Positions 1 to 9,859 are shown, counted from the first letter of the stretch. The stretch: 64,000 bases of DNA from Mycobacterium asiaticum (GCF_001673635.1 NZ_LZMH01000035.1:1-64000), one strand, 5' to 3'. Program-made: numbers and translations. The notes: generated from the letters alone by a model not told the origin.

Positions 1-1
1 G

Positions 2-2848
2 TTCGGTGGCGGTGGGGCCGGCGGCGTGGGTGGTAGTGGCGGGGGCGGCGGTCTCGGCGCTGACGGTAGTGCCGGCCCAAACTCGTTGACCGCTGGCGGT
101 TTTGGCGGCGATGGCGGTAGGGGCGGCGATGCCGGCGCCGGCGGTGCAGGTGGTTCTGGGGGAACGTTCGGGGTGGCGGGCGTAGCCGGCGCTGCAGGTG
201 TTGGCGGCGACGGCGGTGGCGGCGGCCAAGGCGGCGCGGGTTACAACGGCTCCGCGGTGGCGGGTGCTTCCGGTGGCCACGGGGGTACCGGCGGTGGTGG
301 CGGCGCGGGTGGCACCGGCAGCATCAACGGCAACGGCGGCCGGGGCGGCCAGGGCGGCCAGGGTGGCGATGGGTATGACGCGAGGGGTCTGACCACCGGG
401 GTCGACGGCGGTCACGGCGGCGGCGGCGGCAACGGCGGTGCCGGCGGGGCGGCGGGCAGCGGTGGCACTGGCGGCACTGACGGTGATGGTGGCGCCGCGG
501 GTGCGGGTGGCGCCGGTGGTGGCGGTGCGAACAATGCGGTGGCCGGCGGCGATGGCGGCGGCGGCGGCAATGGCGGTGGTGGGGGTACCGGCGGCGACGG
601 CGGTGGTACGAACGGTGTCAAGGGTGCCGATGGTGCCGGCGGCCATGCCGGTGACGGCGGTGACGGGGGCATCGGAGTGGCCGGCACCGCGACCGATGAC
701 GGTGGTCAAGGCGGCCAGGGCGGCACCGGCGGCACCGGTGGTGACGCCGGTGGTTCCGGTGTGGCGGCCGGCAACGGCGGCCGGGGCGGCCACGGCGGTA
801 CCGGTGGTGCCGGCTTCGACCAGCCTGCGACCATAGGCGGGGTCTCCCTGGATGGCGGAGACGGCGGCAAGGGTGGCAGCGGCGGCACGGGCGGGGCGGC
901 CGGTAACGGTGGCACCGGCGGATTCGACGGCCGGGGCGGCGATGCCGGTGCCGGTGGCGTCGGTGGTCGTGGCGCCGAGGGTCACCCCGGCGACCACGAC
1001 GAGGACGGTCCCATAATCGGCGGCACCGGGGGTAAAGGTGGCACCGGCGGTGACGGCGGCACCGGGGGTGTGGGCGGTGGTCTGACCGGTGCCAAGGGCG
1101 CCGAGGGCGCGGGCGGCAACGGTGGCGAAGGCGGCAAGGGCGGTGCCGGTTTCGACGGCTTCCTCAACGACGGTGCAAGTAACGGCGGCCAGGGTGGCAT
1201 GGGCGGTACCGGCGGAAAGGCCGGCGGTGACTTGGTGGCTGCAGGCGACGGCGGCAAGGGCGGTGAGGGCGGTAAGGGCGGCGTCGGGTCTGACTGGTCC
1301 AGGACCGACTTCGGCCGCAACGGCGGCGACGGCGGTGACGGCGGTAACGGCGGCACCGGCGGGGCGCCCGGCACTGGCGGGCTCGGCGGCGCCTACGGCG
1401 ATGGTGGCGACGGCGGGGCCGGCGGCGCCGGTGGTGGCGGCGCGTCTGGCTTCAACCCTTGGTATCCCGCGGAACAGCATGGCGGTTCCGGCGGTAGCGG
1501 CGGCGACGGTGGCGATGGCGGTGCCGTTCTGGGTGCCGGCGGCAAGGCCGGCGCCGGCGGCGCCGGCGGGGCCGGCGCTAATGGCGGCAACGGTGGCACC
1601 TATGGCGACGTATCCGGCGACGGCGGCAACGGAGGCCACGGCGGGAACGGCGGCACGGGAGGCACCGCCACCGGTGGTGGCACCTATGGCGACGGCGGCG
1701 ACGGCGGAGCTGGCGGTGAAGCCGGCGACGGCTACAACGCATCAGCCCTGACGACCGGCCAGGCCGGCGGCAACGGCGGGGTGGGCGGCAACGGCGGCAC
1801 CGGCGGCGCGGCCGGCGGTCTCGGCGGCGGTTACGGCGACGGCGGCGAAGGCGGTGCCGGCGGTATCGGTGGCGACGGGGCGAAAGGCTCCACTTCGGAC
1901 CTCGCTCACCGCAGCGGTGGCGCCGGCGGACTCGGCGGGGCCGGCGGTAGCGGTGGCGACGCCCTTGGCGCGGACGCAAAGGCAGGTCGCGGCGCCGGAG
2001 GCGGTGCCGGCGGCAACGGGGGCGACGGTTCAGCTGCCGCGGTCGGCGGTCTCGCTGGTGACGGCGGCCGAGGTGGCGCCGGCGGCGGCGGGGGTTCCGC
2101 CCCGATCGGCGGGACCAACGGCGACGGCGGCCAGGGCGGCGCTGGTGGCGACGGTGGTAACGGCGGAAATGCAAGCCGTGGCTTCAACGACCCGGACGCC
2201 TTCCCTGCTCACGGCGGAGGCGGTGGTGGCGGCGGCGCCGGCGGTAACGGCGGAAGTGCCGGTGACGGCGAGGGTTTTGCTGGCTTTGGCAACACCGGCG
2301 GGCTGGGCGGGGACGGCGGTGACGGCGGCACGGCGAACTACGGCGGCGGTTTCGCCGACCTGATTACCGCAACCGGCGGTTCAGGTGGCACCGGCGGAGC
2401 CGGCGCCACCACCGCTACCGGCGTCGGCGGCAAGGGCGGCGGCGGCGGCGGCGGTGGTGCCGGCGGTTTCGCCGAAGCAAACAAGGCCATCACCGGCGGC
2501 GGTGGTGGTGGCGGCGGGGCTGGGTCCGCGGGTGTCATCGCCGGTACGGGCGGCAACGGCGGCAATACCAAGACCAACGGGAACGTCACATGGACCGGCG
2601 GGGCCGGCGCGACCGGAGCCAACGGTGTCGGCGGTGGTGGCGGCGGCGGCGCCTACAACCTCGCGTTCCCGGGCTATGGATCACCCGGCGGTGTACCAGC
2701 GGGTGGCCCGGCCTTCCAGCTTCCGGATCCGCCGCTGAATCTCGGCAACGCTGGAGGCGACGGCGGTGCGGTCGGCGGGGTAGGCGGCAAGGGCGGCGTT
2801 GGCAGCACATACAATGCTGCTGGCAGTGACGGGCACAGCGCGCTCTAA
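2..2848 (+). CDS. PE_PGRS family protein, 3' part only (PGRS domain)
   Basis: The frame is open from the first bases of the window, so the gene starts upstream. About 948 residues are visible. Nearly all are Gly-Gly-X and Gly-Gly-Ala type repeats with Asn and Asp, the hallmark of the PGRS domain of mycobacterial PE proteins. The N-terminal PE domain is not in the window. Less repetitive spacers recur, for example YNGSAVAGASG, YNASALTTGQAG and FNPWYPAEQHG, and resemble boundaries of internal duplication units. The C-terminus (STYNAAGSDGHSAL) is not Gly-rich. PE_PGRS proteins are surface-exposed or secreted by ESX-5; the exact role here is unknown. Opposite-strand Pro-rich ORFs are shadows. The gene converges on the nitroreductase, 6 bp away. 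Confidence 0.9.
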   Translation, partial: FGGGGAGGVGGSGGGGGLGADGSAGPNSLTAGGFGGDGGRGGDAGAGGAGGSGGTFGVAGVAGAAGVGGDGGGGGQGGAGYNGSAVAGASGGHGGTGGGGGAGGTGSINGNGGRGGQGGQGGDGYDARGLTTGVDGGHGGGGGNGGAGGAAGSGGTGGTDGDGGAAGAGGAGGGGANNAVAGGDGGGGGNGGGGGTGGDGGGTNGVKGADGAGGHAGDGGDGGIGVAGTATDDGGQGGQGGTGGTGGDAGGSGVAAGNGGRGGHGGTGGAGFDQPATIGGVSLDGGDGGKGGSGGTGGAAGNGGTGGFDGRGGDAGAGGVGGRGAEGHPGDHDEDGPIIGGTGGKGGTGGDGGTGGVGGGLTGAKGAEGAGGNGGEGGKGGAGFDGFLNDGASNGGQGGMGGTGGKAGGDLVAAGDGGKGGEGGKGGVGSDWSRTDFGRNGGDGGDGGNGGTGGAPGTGGLGGAYGDGGDGGAGGAGGGGASGFNPWYPAEQHGGSGGSGGDGGDGGAVLGAGGKAGAGGAGGAGANGGNGGTYGDVSGDGGNGGHGGNGGTGGTATGGGTYGDGGDGGAGGEAGDGYNASALTTGQAGGNGGVGGNGGTGGAAGGLGGGYGDGGEGGAGGIGGDGAKGSTSDLAHRSGGAGGLGGAGGSGGDALGADAKAGRGAGGGAGGNGGDGSAAAVGGLAGDGGRGGAGGGGGSAPIGGTNGDGGQGGAGGDGGNGGNASRGFNDPDAFPAHGGGGGGGGAGGNGGSAGDGEGFAGFGNTGGLGGDGGDGGTANYGGGFADLITATGGSGGTGGAGATTATGVGGKGGGGGGGGAGGFAEANKAITGGGGGGGGAGSAGVIAGTGGNGGNTKTNGNVTWTGGAGATGANGVGGGGGGGAYNLAFPGYGSPGGVPAGGPAFQLPDPPLNLGNAGGDGGAVGGVGGKGGVGSTYNAAGSDGHSAL

Positions 2849-2854
2849 CGCCGC

Positions 2855-3529
2855 TCAGCCGGAAAACGTTGCGCCGTCGAAGCGTTCGCGTGTGACGAAG
2901 TCCGCGACCGGCTGCCGGCGCAGCTTGGTCAGCTGCCGTACCGGCTTGCCCAACGGCACGACCGCCGCGACCGCATGCGTCTGCGGGATGCCCAGCAACT
3001 TCTGAAGTCGCGGCTCCTGCGGAATGGCCATCGTCGTGATGGTGCCGCCGAAACCCTCGTTGCGCGCCGCCAACAATATGTTCCACACCAAGGGATACAC
3101 CGAGGCCCCGGATGCCAGTCCGACCCGATCCAGATCCTGATCGAGGGCTGCGACAACGCCCAGGTCCACGGAAATCACCAGGACAACGGAGCCCTTGACC
3201 AACGGCGTCAGAAACTGCTGCGGGAAATCGGTTCGGTCGATGACGTCCTGCGGAACCGCGCTGGGGTGCAATGGGTTCCAAGGGCTCTCGCCGGCGGCCT
3301 GCTGAGCGAAGTATCGGCGAGAAGCCGGTGCACTGAGTTCGGCGATCCGGCGCCTCGTGTCCAGATCGCGCACCACGGTGACATGCGCGCCCTGCCGGTT
3401 ACCGCCGCTGGGCGCGAAGCGGGCGTTGTCCAAGATGCGGTACAACACGTCGTCGGGCAATGGTGCGTCGGTGAATTCCCGCGCCGCGAAGGTGCTGCGC
3501 ATGACGTCGTAGAGGTCCACGGAACTCAC
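2855..3529 (-). CDS. nitroreductase family FMN-dependent oxidoreductase
   Basis: The 224-residue protein shows nitroreductase features: the RSTFAAREF segment near residues 11-19, the phosphate-binding APSGGNRQ segment near residue 39, and GFGGTITTMAIPQE in the C-terminal half. The family reduces nitro or quinone-like substrates with NAD(P)H through bound FMN; the substrate here is unknown. The GTG start overlaps the TGA of the upstream Hsp70-like gene in a GTGA arrangement, which implies translational coupling. The longer open frame upstream is out of register with the real Hsp70-like gene and was discarded. Last gene of a probable cstA > hsp70-like > nitroreductase operon. Confidence 0.85.
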   Translation of the reverse strand: MSSVDLYDVMRSTFAAREFTDAPLPDDVLYRILDNARFAPSGGNRQGAHVTVVRDLDTRRRIAELSAPASRRYFAQQAAGESPWNPLHPSAVPQDVIDRTDFPQQFLTPLVKGSVVLVISVDLGVVAALDQDLDRVGLASGASVYPLVWNILLAARNEGFGGTITTMAIPQEPRLQKLLGIPQTHAVAAVVPLGKPVRQLTKLRRQPVADFVTRERFDGATFSG

Positions 3530-5037
3530 ACCCCCGCGCGTTCCAGCCGGAACGTGCGCTGGTACCCGGTGGGCTGGGTGGTAACGGTGACTTCCACCGC
3601 GCCGCTGGGAGCAACCACATAGCGTTCCTCGACCTGCGGCCCGTCGCTCCACCGGCCGACCGGCTGGCGACCTAGATCGTCCCGGTCGTGCAGGGCCGGG
3701 TCGAACGGGAAGAGCACCGGATCGTACGGGGTGACGTCGCCGTCGGGACGCCCGTCGACCACCCGGCTGCACTCGACGAATCGGAAATGCCCGATGTTGT
3801 GCGCGGCGCGGTAGGTGCGGCGGACCACCAGCGGCGTGCGACCGTCCACCGGAAGCGGCGCGTCCTTGGGGACGATCGGGTCGAACACCACGTCGGCGCC
3901 CGCCTGCGCCTCCCGGAAGACACCGAAATGCCGCGAAAAACGTTCGGACAAAACGAATCCAGCGTCACTGTCGAGAAACACCGCCAGTCCGATGGCCGTT
4001 GCCGCAAAGGGGTGCGGGGAACGCTTGACGCGGCGGTCACCGAACTGCGTCCGCAACATCCGGGAGACCAGCGGGAAGCTGCCCGCGCCCCCGACCACAT
4101 AGATGCCGGCCACCTCCGACCACGCGACGTCCCGGCCGTCACCGGCCGGATCGCGCAGCACCCGGGACAGGAGATCGGCGGTCTTGTCGACCAAGGGCGA
4201 ACATGCCGCGTACACATCGTCGATGGCACAGGAAAACGGCGGCCGCTCCGCTATCTCCGTGAGATCGACCAGGAAGCGGCGCGTCTGAGGTCCGACCGCC
4301 TCCTTGCGGGCCGCGCATTCCTCGAGCAGCAGCTCGTGAGCCTCGTCGGCGACCCGCAATTTCGCTGCGCGCAGCACCAGCTGTGCAATCGCCTCATCGA
4401 AATCGTCGCCGCCCAGACGCTGGATTCCTTCGCTGACGACGACTTCGTTGACCTGGCCGACCATCCGCAACAGAGAGGCATCGAACGTGCCACCGCCGAG
4501 GTCGTAGATCAGGACGTACTCGCGCTTGGGGGTGATCGTCGACCGGTACCGGTGGGCGTATTCCAGTCCCGCGGCCGAGGGCTCATTCAATAGAGCCACC
4601 ACTCGAAAGCCCGCTGCAGCAAATGCATTCAGCGTCATGAAGCGCTGGGCGCTCGACGCGTTGGCCGGCACGCTGATCGCAGCCTCCACCGGCTCGTCCG
4701 GCGATGCGCCGGCATTCGACCGCTGGTACAGATCGCTCTTGAGTTGCGCCAGGAAGCCGGTGAGCAGATCGGTTAATAGGTAGGTGCGTCCGGCGAGTGT
4801 CACCTCTGACTGCGGGCCGGCGTCATTGAGCAGCCGTTTGGCTGCCCGCAGCACCGACCATCCGGGCTGGTGGCGTACGGCGGCGGCGTCCAGTCCGAAC
4901 CGCAGCTCGCCGGCCGCGTTGGCGGCGACCAGCGAGGGCCAGGTGTCGAACCCGTCGAAGGAGACGACCGGATAATTCCCCCGGTCGACGATCGCCGCGA
5001 CGGTGTGTGTGGTCCCGAAGTCGATACCGACTCTCAT
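3526..5037 (-). CDS. Hsp70-family (DnaK-like) ATPase with atypical short C-terminus
   Basis: The 503-residue protein has an actin-like ATPase domain: phosphate-1 motif GIDFGTTHT at residues 4-12, phosphate-2 motif YDLGGGTFDA near 178-187, and adenosine motif VVGGAGSFPLV near 314-324. Canonical DnaK is about 620 residues with a beta-sandwich substrate domain and lid. Here the 130 or so residues after the ATPase do not read like that domain, so peptide-refolding function is doubtful. Start: ATG at 5037 was chosen; a TTG at 5046 is in frame. It starts just after the cstA stop and overlaps the nitroreductase start by 4 bp. Related Hsp70-like proteins occur in actinobacteria with unknown clients; a link to flavoenzyme maturation is only inference from context. 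Confidence 0.85.
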   Translation of the reverse strand: MRVGIDFGTTHTVAAIVDRGNYPVVSFDGFDTWPSLVAANAAGELRFGLDAAAVRHQPGWSVLRAAKRLLNDAGPQSEVTLAGRTYLLTDLLTGFLAQLKSDLYQRSNAGASPDEPVEAAISVPANASSAQRFMTLNAFAAAGFRVVALLNEPSAAGLEYAHRYRSTITPKREYVLIYDLGGGTFDASLLRMVGQVNEVVVSEGIQRLGGDDFDEAIAQLVLRAAKLRVADEAHELLLEECAARKEAVGPQTRRFLVDLTEIAERPPFSCAIDDVYAACSPLVDKTADLLSRVLRDPAGDGRDVAWSEVAGIYVVGGAGSFPLVSRMLRTQFGDRRVKRSPHPFAATAIGLAVFLDSDAGFVLSERFSRHFGVFREAQAGADVVFDPIVPKDAPLPVDGRTPLVVRRTYRAAHNIGHFRFVECSRVVDGRPDGDVTPYDPVLFPFDPALHDRDDLGRQPVGRWSDGPQVEERYVVAPSGAVEVTVTTQPTGYQRTFRLERAGV

Positions 5038-5048
5038 TCCGCCCAATT

Positions 5049-7292
5049 CTAGGGCCGCTCGAGCGTCTTTTCAGTGCCGTGCGTGAGTGTGTCCCACTGC
5101 CGTTGCACCTCGCGTTCGGCGGCGGTAGGGATCAGTCCCGCCGGCGCGAACCGCTTCGAATCCACCGGATCGAATTCGGTCAGGCGCGGATCTGAGCCAC
5201 GAAACACTCTGTACGACACCACAATCCCGGCGACCGCCACGATCACGACTACCAGTGCGAAGACGATCGACAGGGTACCCTGGATGAAAGTGTTGCGGAT
5301 GACCGCTTCCATCTCATCGGCGTTGCCGGCCGAACCGAACGCCGTCTTGCCCGCGTGCTTGGCGGCCAGATATCGCGAATGCAGTGACCAGTATCCGATG
5401 GCCGGATCGGCCGAGAAGATCTTCTGCCAGGACGCCGTCAGGGTGACCGCGAGATCCCACAGCAGCGGCAGCCCGGGAATCCAGGCCCACTTCCACAAAC
5501 CCTTTTTGATGACCACCGCCGTAACGACGGTCAAGGCGATGGCGGCGAGCAGCTGGTTCGCGATGCCGAACAGCGGAAACAAGGTGTTGATGCCGCCGAG
5601 CGGATCGGTCACGCCCATCAGCAGCACGCTGCCCCAGCCGGCAACGACGGCCAGGCTGCAGATCCACGCGCCGACCCGCCAGCTGGGATTCCGCAGCCTG
5701 GTTAGCGGTCCACCCAGATTGCCCAGTCCGTCGGAAAGCATGAAGCGCGCGACCCGGGTGCCCGCATCGACGGTGGTGAGGATGAACAACGCCTCGAACA
5801 TGATCGCGAAGTGGTACCAGTACGGTTTGAGGCTCGCTCCGCCGAACACGCGGTGCAGCACGTCCGACATTCCCAACGCGAGGGTGGGTGCCCCGCCGGT
5901 GCGGGACACGACCGTGTGCTCGCCGACGCTGGCTGCGGTCTGGTTTATCTGATCCGCGGTTACTCGCGCCCCGGACAGCCCGAGCCCGTTGACGTATTCG
6001 GCGGCGGTGGTCGCCGTACCGCCCGTCTGCGCGACGGGCGCGTTGAGGGTGAAGTACAGGTGCTGATCGAGGACCGCGGCGGTGATCAGCGCCATGACGG
6101 CGACGAACGATTCGGTGATCATGCCTCCGTAGCCGATCGCCCGCATCTGGCCTTCCTTTTCCAGCAGCTTCGGCGTCGTCCCCGAGGCCACCAGCGAATG
6201 GAAGCCGGACAGCGCACCGCACGCGATCGTGATGAACAGGAACGGGAACAGCGAGCCGGCGAAGACGGGCCCGTCACCTCGGGTGGCGAAGTGTGAGATG
6301 GCGGGGGCCTCCAGAACGGGATGGGCAAGGCAGACTCCGACGGCCAACAGCGCAATGGTGCCGACCTTCATGAAGGTGGACAGGTAGTCGCGCGGGGCGA
6401 GCAGCAGCCACACCGGCAACACCGACGCCGCGAACCCGTACCCAATGATCAGCCAGCACAACGTCACCGGGGAAAGGTCGAACCATGATGCGCCCCAAGC
6501 GGTTTCACCGACCCAATGCCCGCAGGCCACCGCGAGCAGCAATAACACCGCCCCAATTGCCGATACCTCACCCACCCGGCCAGGACGCAGAAACCTCAGA
6601 TAGCAGCCCATGAACACCGCGATCGGGATCGTCATGCCGATCGAGAACACGCCCCACGGGCTCTGCGCCAATGCCCGCACCACCACCATCGCCAGCACCG
6701 CGAGCAGGATCAGCATGATGACGAAGATGCCGACCAGGGCCGCCGCCCCGACAGCACCAAGCTCCTCGCGGGCCATCTGGCCCAGCGAGCGGCCACGCCG
6801 TCGGGTGGATATCCACAACACCAGGTAGTCCTGCACGCAACCGCCCAGTACCGCTCCGATGACGATCCAGATGCTGCACGGCAGATAACCCATCTGGGTG
6901 GCCAACACGGGGCCGACCAATGGCCCGGCACCGGCGATGGCGGCGAAGTGATGGCCGAACAGCACGCGTCGGTCCGTCGGCACGTAGTCGGTACCGTCCT
7001 CGAGAACCTCGGCGGGAGTGGCGTGATCGTCGCGCGGGCGAACAATTCTCGTCTCGACCAACCGCGCGTAGAAACGGAATCCGATGAGGTAGGTGCAGAT
7101 CGCCGCGACCACCAGCCAAACCGCATTGACCTGCTCGCCGCGAACAAACGCAATCACCGCCCAGGCGATTGCGCCGACGACACCGATCACCCCAAAGAAG
7201 GCTTTTTCCCTACCGGTAATGGGTGAGCGGTCGATGATGGCGACGGGCGGTAGCTCGGGCTCGGTGCGGATGTAGCTGATGTCGCGGTCCAC
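5049..7292 (-). CDS. cstA: carbon starvation protein A, peptide/pyruvate-type transporter
   Basis: A 747-residue polytopic membrane protein with many hydrophobic helices, matching CstA (Rv3063 family, about 758 residues). Recognisable segments include DYVPTDRRVLFGHHFAAIAGAGP and the GALSGFHSLVASGTTPK region typical of the family. CstA proteins import peptides or pyruvate when carbon is limiting. The GTG start at 7292 is preceded by a strong GGAAGGAG ribosome site at suitable spacing. The longer upstream frame overlaps ligB and was rejected. It is first in a leftward unit with the Hsp70-like and nitroreductase genes. Confidence 0.92.
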   Translation of the reverse strand: MDRDISYIRTEPELPPVAIIDRSPITGREKAFFGVIGVVGAIAWAVIAFVRGEQVNAVWLVVAAICTYLIGFRFYARLVETRIVRPRDDHATPAEVLEDGTDYVPTDRRVLFGHHFAAIAGAGPLVGPVLATQMGYLPCSIWIVIGAVLGGCVQDYLVLWISTRRRGRSLGQMAREELGAVGAAALVGIFVIMLILLAVLAMVVVRALAQSPWGVFSIGMTIPIAVFMGCYLRFLRPGRVGEVSAIGAVLLLLAVACGHWVGETAWGASWFDLSPVTLCWLIIGYGFAASVLPVWLLLAPRDYLSTFMKVGTIALLAVGVCLAHPVLEAPAISHFATRGDGPVFAGSLFPFLFITIACGALSGFHSLVASGTTPKLLEKEGQMRAIGYGGMITESFVAVMALITAAVLDQHLYFTLNAPVAQTGGTATTAAEYVNGLGLSGARVTADQINQTAASVGEHTVVSRTGGAPTLALGMSDVLHRVFGGASLKPYWYHFAIMFEALFILTTVDAGTRVARFMLSDGLGNLGGPLTRLRNPSWRVGAWICSLAVVAGWGSVLLMGVTDPLGGINTLFPLFGIANQLLAAIALTVVTAVVIKKGLWKWAWIPGLPLLWDLAVTLTASWQKIFSADPAIGYWSLHSRYLAAKHAGKTAFGSAGNADEMEAVIRNTFIQGTLSIVFALVVVIVAVAGIVVSYRVFRGSDPRLTEFDPVDSKRFAPAGLIPTAAEREVQRQWDTLTHGTEKTLERP

Positions 7293-7375
7293 CCGGGCTC
7301 CTTCCGGCGTCGCCAACGACTGTGAATCTACCGACGCCGGATCGGCGCGTCGCGTCGTGTACTTCACGCTGGGCG

Positions 7376-8899
7376 TCAGTACATGGCCCGCACCGCGTCG
7401 ATGGTGTCGGCTTCGGCCGGGCTCTTGTCGTCGCGATAGCGCACTACCCGGGCGAACCGTAGCGCGACCCCGCCCGGATACCGTGTCGAGCCCTGGACGC
7501 CGTCCAGCGCGATCTCCACCACCTGCTCCGGCCGGACGTGTACGACGTAGCCATCGGTGCCTGCGGTGGCCAATTCGGTAAACCGCGCGGTCTGCCAGTC
7601 CAGCATGGCGTCGGTCATCCCCTTGAACGTCTTGCCGACCATTACGAACTTGCCGCTGTCCGGGTCGCGGGCGCCCAGATGGATGTTGGACAGTTTCCCT
7701 TTCCGGCGTCCCGAGCCCCATTCCACGGCCAGCACCACCAGATCGAGGGTGTGCACCGGTTTGACCTTCACCCAGCCCGCGCCCCGCCGGCCAGCCTGGT
7801 ACGGCGCATCCGGTGCCTTGGCCATCACACCTTCGTGCCCGGCGGCCAGCGTTGCGTCCAGGAAAGCGGCGGCCTGCGCCGGGTCGGAAGTGGCCAGCCG
7901 ATCAACCCGATGTTGTTGCGGCACCAGCGCATCGAGCGCGGCCAGCCGCTCGGTGGTGGGAGCGTCGAGCAGGTCGACGCCGTCGCGGTGCAGGATGTCG
8001 AAGAAGAACACCGACAGCGGCTGCTTGTCGCGGGCGGCGGCCACGTCCACCGATCGGCCGAACCGGGACGCGGTGACCTGGAAGCGGTGCGGCCGGTTGT
8101 CCGGCCGAAGGGCGATTGCCTCGCCGTCGGCAACCAGCTGGCGTACCGGCAAGGCCAGCGTCGCTTCAACGACTTCGGGTAGCCGGGCGGTGACGTCGTC
8201 CAAGCTGCGGGTGAACACCCGGACGTCGTCACCTCCGCGGTGGATCTGCACCCGTGCCCCGTCCAGCTTCGCCTCGAAAATCGATGTCCCGCCATGCTTT
8301 TCGAGCGCATCGGTAACGCTGGTCGCGGTCTGGGCCAGCATCGGCCCGACCGGCCGGCCGACTTGGAGGGTGAACTCGTCCAACGAGCCACCGGACAGCG
8401 CGGCCGCGGCGACCGCGGGCAGATCCCCGCCGAGCATGGCGGCGCGCTGCACCGCGGCGGCGGGGAGGCCGGCCGCCTTGGCCACGGCGTCGGTCATGAC
8501 TCCGATGAGCGCACCCTGCCGCAGCTCGCCGCCGAGCAGCCGCAACAGGAAGGTCCGCTCGGTTTCGGTCGCGGCAGCGAACAGTCCGCGGATCAGTTCC
8601 GCGCGCCGGGCCTGGGAGCCCTTGCCCGACACGGCGCCGATCTCGGTGAATGTGGCGTCGACCCCGACAACGGTGAGCGTTGCATCCGATGCGGGCTCCG
8701 GCAGCGAGCGCAGGGCGGCCCAGCCCACGCCGATCTGGCGCTGCCGCAATTCTCCAGACAGCCACGACACGACGGTTGCGGCCACCTCGGCTTCGGCGCC
8801 GGCGCGCCGCAGCAGCTCGGCGATGTGCGCGACCTTGGCAAGCCGCGACGAGGTGGCGCCCACGCTGAGCGAGGTGCTTGCTACGTCGAGAAGGAGCAC
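7376..8899 (-). CDS. ligB: ATP-dependent DNA ligase LigB
   Basis: A 507-residue protein, the same length as mycobacterial LigB (Rv3062). The nucleotidyltransferase motif [14 protein letters not shown], places the adenylated lysine at residue 211. DGEAIAL (motif III), [18 protein letters not shown] (motif IV) and the WVKVKP segment (motif V) follow. An N-terminal DNA-binding domain precedes them and an OB-fold follows. It joins nicks using ATP; mycobacteria rely on NAD-dependent LigA for replication, so LigB is an accessory repair ligase. GTG at 8899 was chosen because it gives the family length; a TTG at 8929 is in frame. Divergent from the SDR at 9012. Confidence 0.93.
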   Translation of the reverse strand: MLLLDVASTSLSVGATSSRLAKVAHIAELLRRAGAEAEVAATVVSWLSGELRQRQIGVGWAALRSLPEPASDATLTVVGVDATFTEIGAVSGKGSQARRAELIRGLFAAATETERTFLLRLLGGELRQGALIGVMTDAVAKAAGLPAAAVQRAAMLGGDLPAVAAAALSGGSLDEFTLQVGRPVGPMLAQTATSVTDALEKHGGTSIFEAKLDGARVQIHRGGDDVRVFTRSLDDVTARLPEVVEATLALPVRQLVADGEAIALRPDNRPHRFQVTASRFGRSVDVAAARDKQPLSVFFFDILHRDGVDLLDAPTTERLAALDALVPQQHRVDRLATSDPAQAAAFLDATLAAGHEGVMAKAPDAPYQAGRRGAGWVKVKPVHTLDLVVLAVEWGSGRRKGKLSNIHLGARDPDSGKFVMVGKTFKGMTDAMLDWQTARFTELATAGTDGYVVHVRPEQVVEIALDGVQGSTRYPGGVALRFARVVRYRDDKSPAEADTIDAVRAMY

Positions 8900-8960
8900 G
8901 CTGTCGAGCTTGGCACGACGCGCTGACAACCCCGGCGGACCGACCAGCTAGCGTGCCTCG

Positions 8961-8970
8961 GTAACGTTAC
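8961..8970. promoter_or_regulatory. palindrome GTAACGTTAC between ligB and SDR
   Basis: A perfect 10-bp palindrome sits 42 bp before the SDR start and 61 bp before the ligB start, in the divergent promoter region. It could be an operator; no regulator is assigned. Confidence 0.3.
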
Positions 8971-9011
8971 AAATTCTAGGCTTTGTGACAACCCAGAAAA
9001 CGGAGGTCCGG

Positions 9012-9770
9012 ATGGAGATCAGCGGAAAGAAGGTCGTCGTCATCGGCGGCGCCTCGGGGATGGGACGCGCCAGCGCCGAGCTACTGCACGAGCGCGGCGC
9101 GCAGGTCGCGGTGCTCGACCGTGAGGGTTCGGACGGCAAAGAGGTCGCCGAAGGGGTCGGCGGCAAGTTCTATCCCGTCGACGTCACCGACTTCGCCGGC
9201 ACCGAGGAGACGCTGCAGGCCGCGGTCGACGATCTCGGCGGGCTGCACGTCACCGTCACCACCGCCGGGGGCGGCATCGCCAAGCGCACGCTGACCAAGA
9301 CGGGACCCCACGATCTCGAATCCTTCCAATCGGTGGTGGACCTGAACCTGATCGCGACCTTCAACATCAGCCGCCTGGCCGCCGCGCACATGAGCAAGAA
9401 CGAACCCGAAGACGACGAGCGCGGCGTCATCATCAACACCGCGTCCATCGCCGCATTCGAGGGCCAGATCGGGCAGGTCGCCTACACCGCGGCCAAGGCG
9501 GGAATCGCGGGCATGTGCCTGACCATGGCGCGCGACCTTGGCTCAGTGGGCATCCGGGTGCTGGCCATCGCGCCGAGCCTGTTCGCCACCGGCCTCACCA
9601 AGGGCATCCCGGACGAGTTCGCCACCGCGCTGACCAAGGATGCCGCCTTCCCGAAGCGGCTGGGACGGCCCGAGGAGTACGCCAAGCTGGTGGCGGCCAT
9701 CGTGGACAACCCGATGCTCAACGGCCAGTGCCTGCGCTTGGACGCGGGGCAGCGGTTCGCGCCGAAGTAA
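9012..9770 (+). CDS. short-chain dehydrogenase/reductase (3-hydroxyacyl-CoA dehydrogenase type)
   Basis: A 252-residue classical SDR. The Rossmann motif GGASGMGRA is at residues 12-20, the catalytic Ser is near 145, and the YTAAK signature gives Tyr158 and Lys162. Overall it resembles type II 3-hydroxyacyl-CoA/17-beta-hydroxysteroid dehydrogenases. ATG at 9012 was chosen because GGAGGT lies 5-6 bases upstream; a GTG at 8985 is in frame but has no such site. It precedes fadE22 on the same strand, which fits a beta-oxidation-like role on a CoA thioester. Substrate unknown. Confidence 0.88.
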   Translation: MEISGKKVVVIGGASGMGRASAELLHERGAQVAVLDREGSDGKEVAEGVGGKFYPVDVTDFAGTEETLQAAVDDLGGLHVTVTTAGGGIAKRTLTKTGPHDLESFQSVVDLNLIATFNISRLAAAHMSKNEPEDDERGVIINTASIAAFEGQIGQVAYTAAKAGIAGMCLTMARDLGSVGIRVLAIAPSLFATGLTKGIPDEFATALTKDAAFPKRLGRPEEYAKLVAAIVDNPMLNGQCLRLDAGQRFAPK

Positions 9771-9814
9771 GCCCCGCGTCGTCGGCCACCAGCTTCAGGA
9801 CCCCCTCGCGCATT

Positions 9815-9835
9815 AAGTACACTCTTTAGGTACTT
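9815..9835. promoter_or_regulatory. inverted repeat AAGTAC-N9-GTACTT upstream of fadE22
   Basis: Perfect 6-bp arms (9815-9820 and 9830-9835) lie 25 bp before the fadE22 start. The embedded string AGTACACTCT (9816-9825) recurs exactly at 12467-12476 in the divergent promoter of the DUF35/thiolase pair, suggesting a shared transcription factor. Candidate regulators are the neighbouring duplicated GntR protein or a TetR elsewhere (inference). Confidence 0.45.
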
Positions 9836-9859
9836 GGCAGCGCTGCGAGGAGGATCCGC

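Noticed and set aside
412..2622. Several Pro-rich and Arg-rich ORFs on both strands within the first PGRS gene
   Set aside because: They are frame shadows of Gly-Gly codons (CCG/GCC repeats), have no RBS or family resemblance.
2..2848. CRISPR-like regular repetition
   Set aside because: Repeats are short, imperfect, in-frame codon repeats with no unique spacers of constant length.
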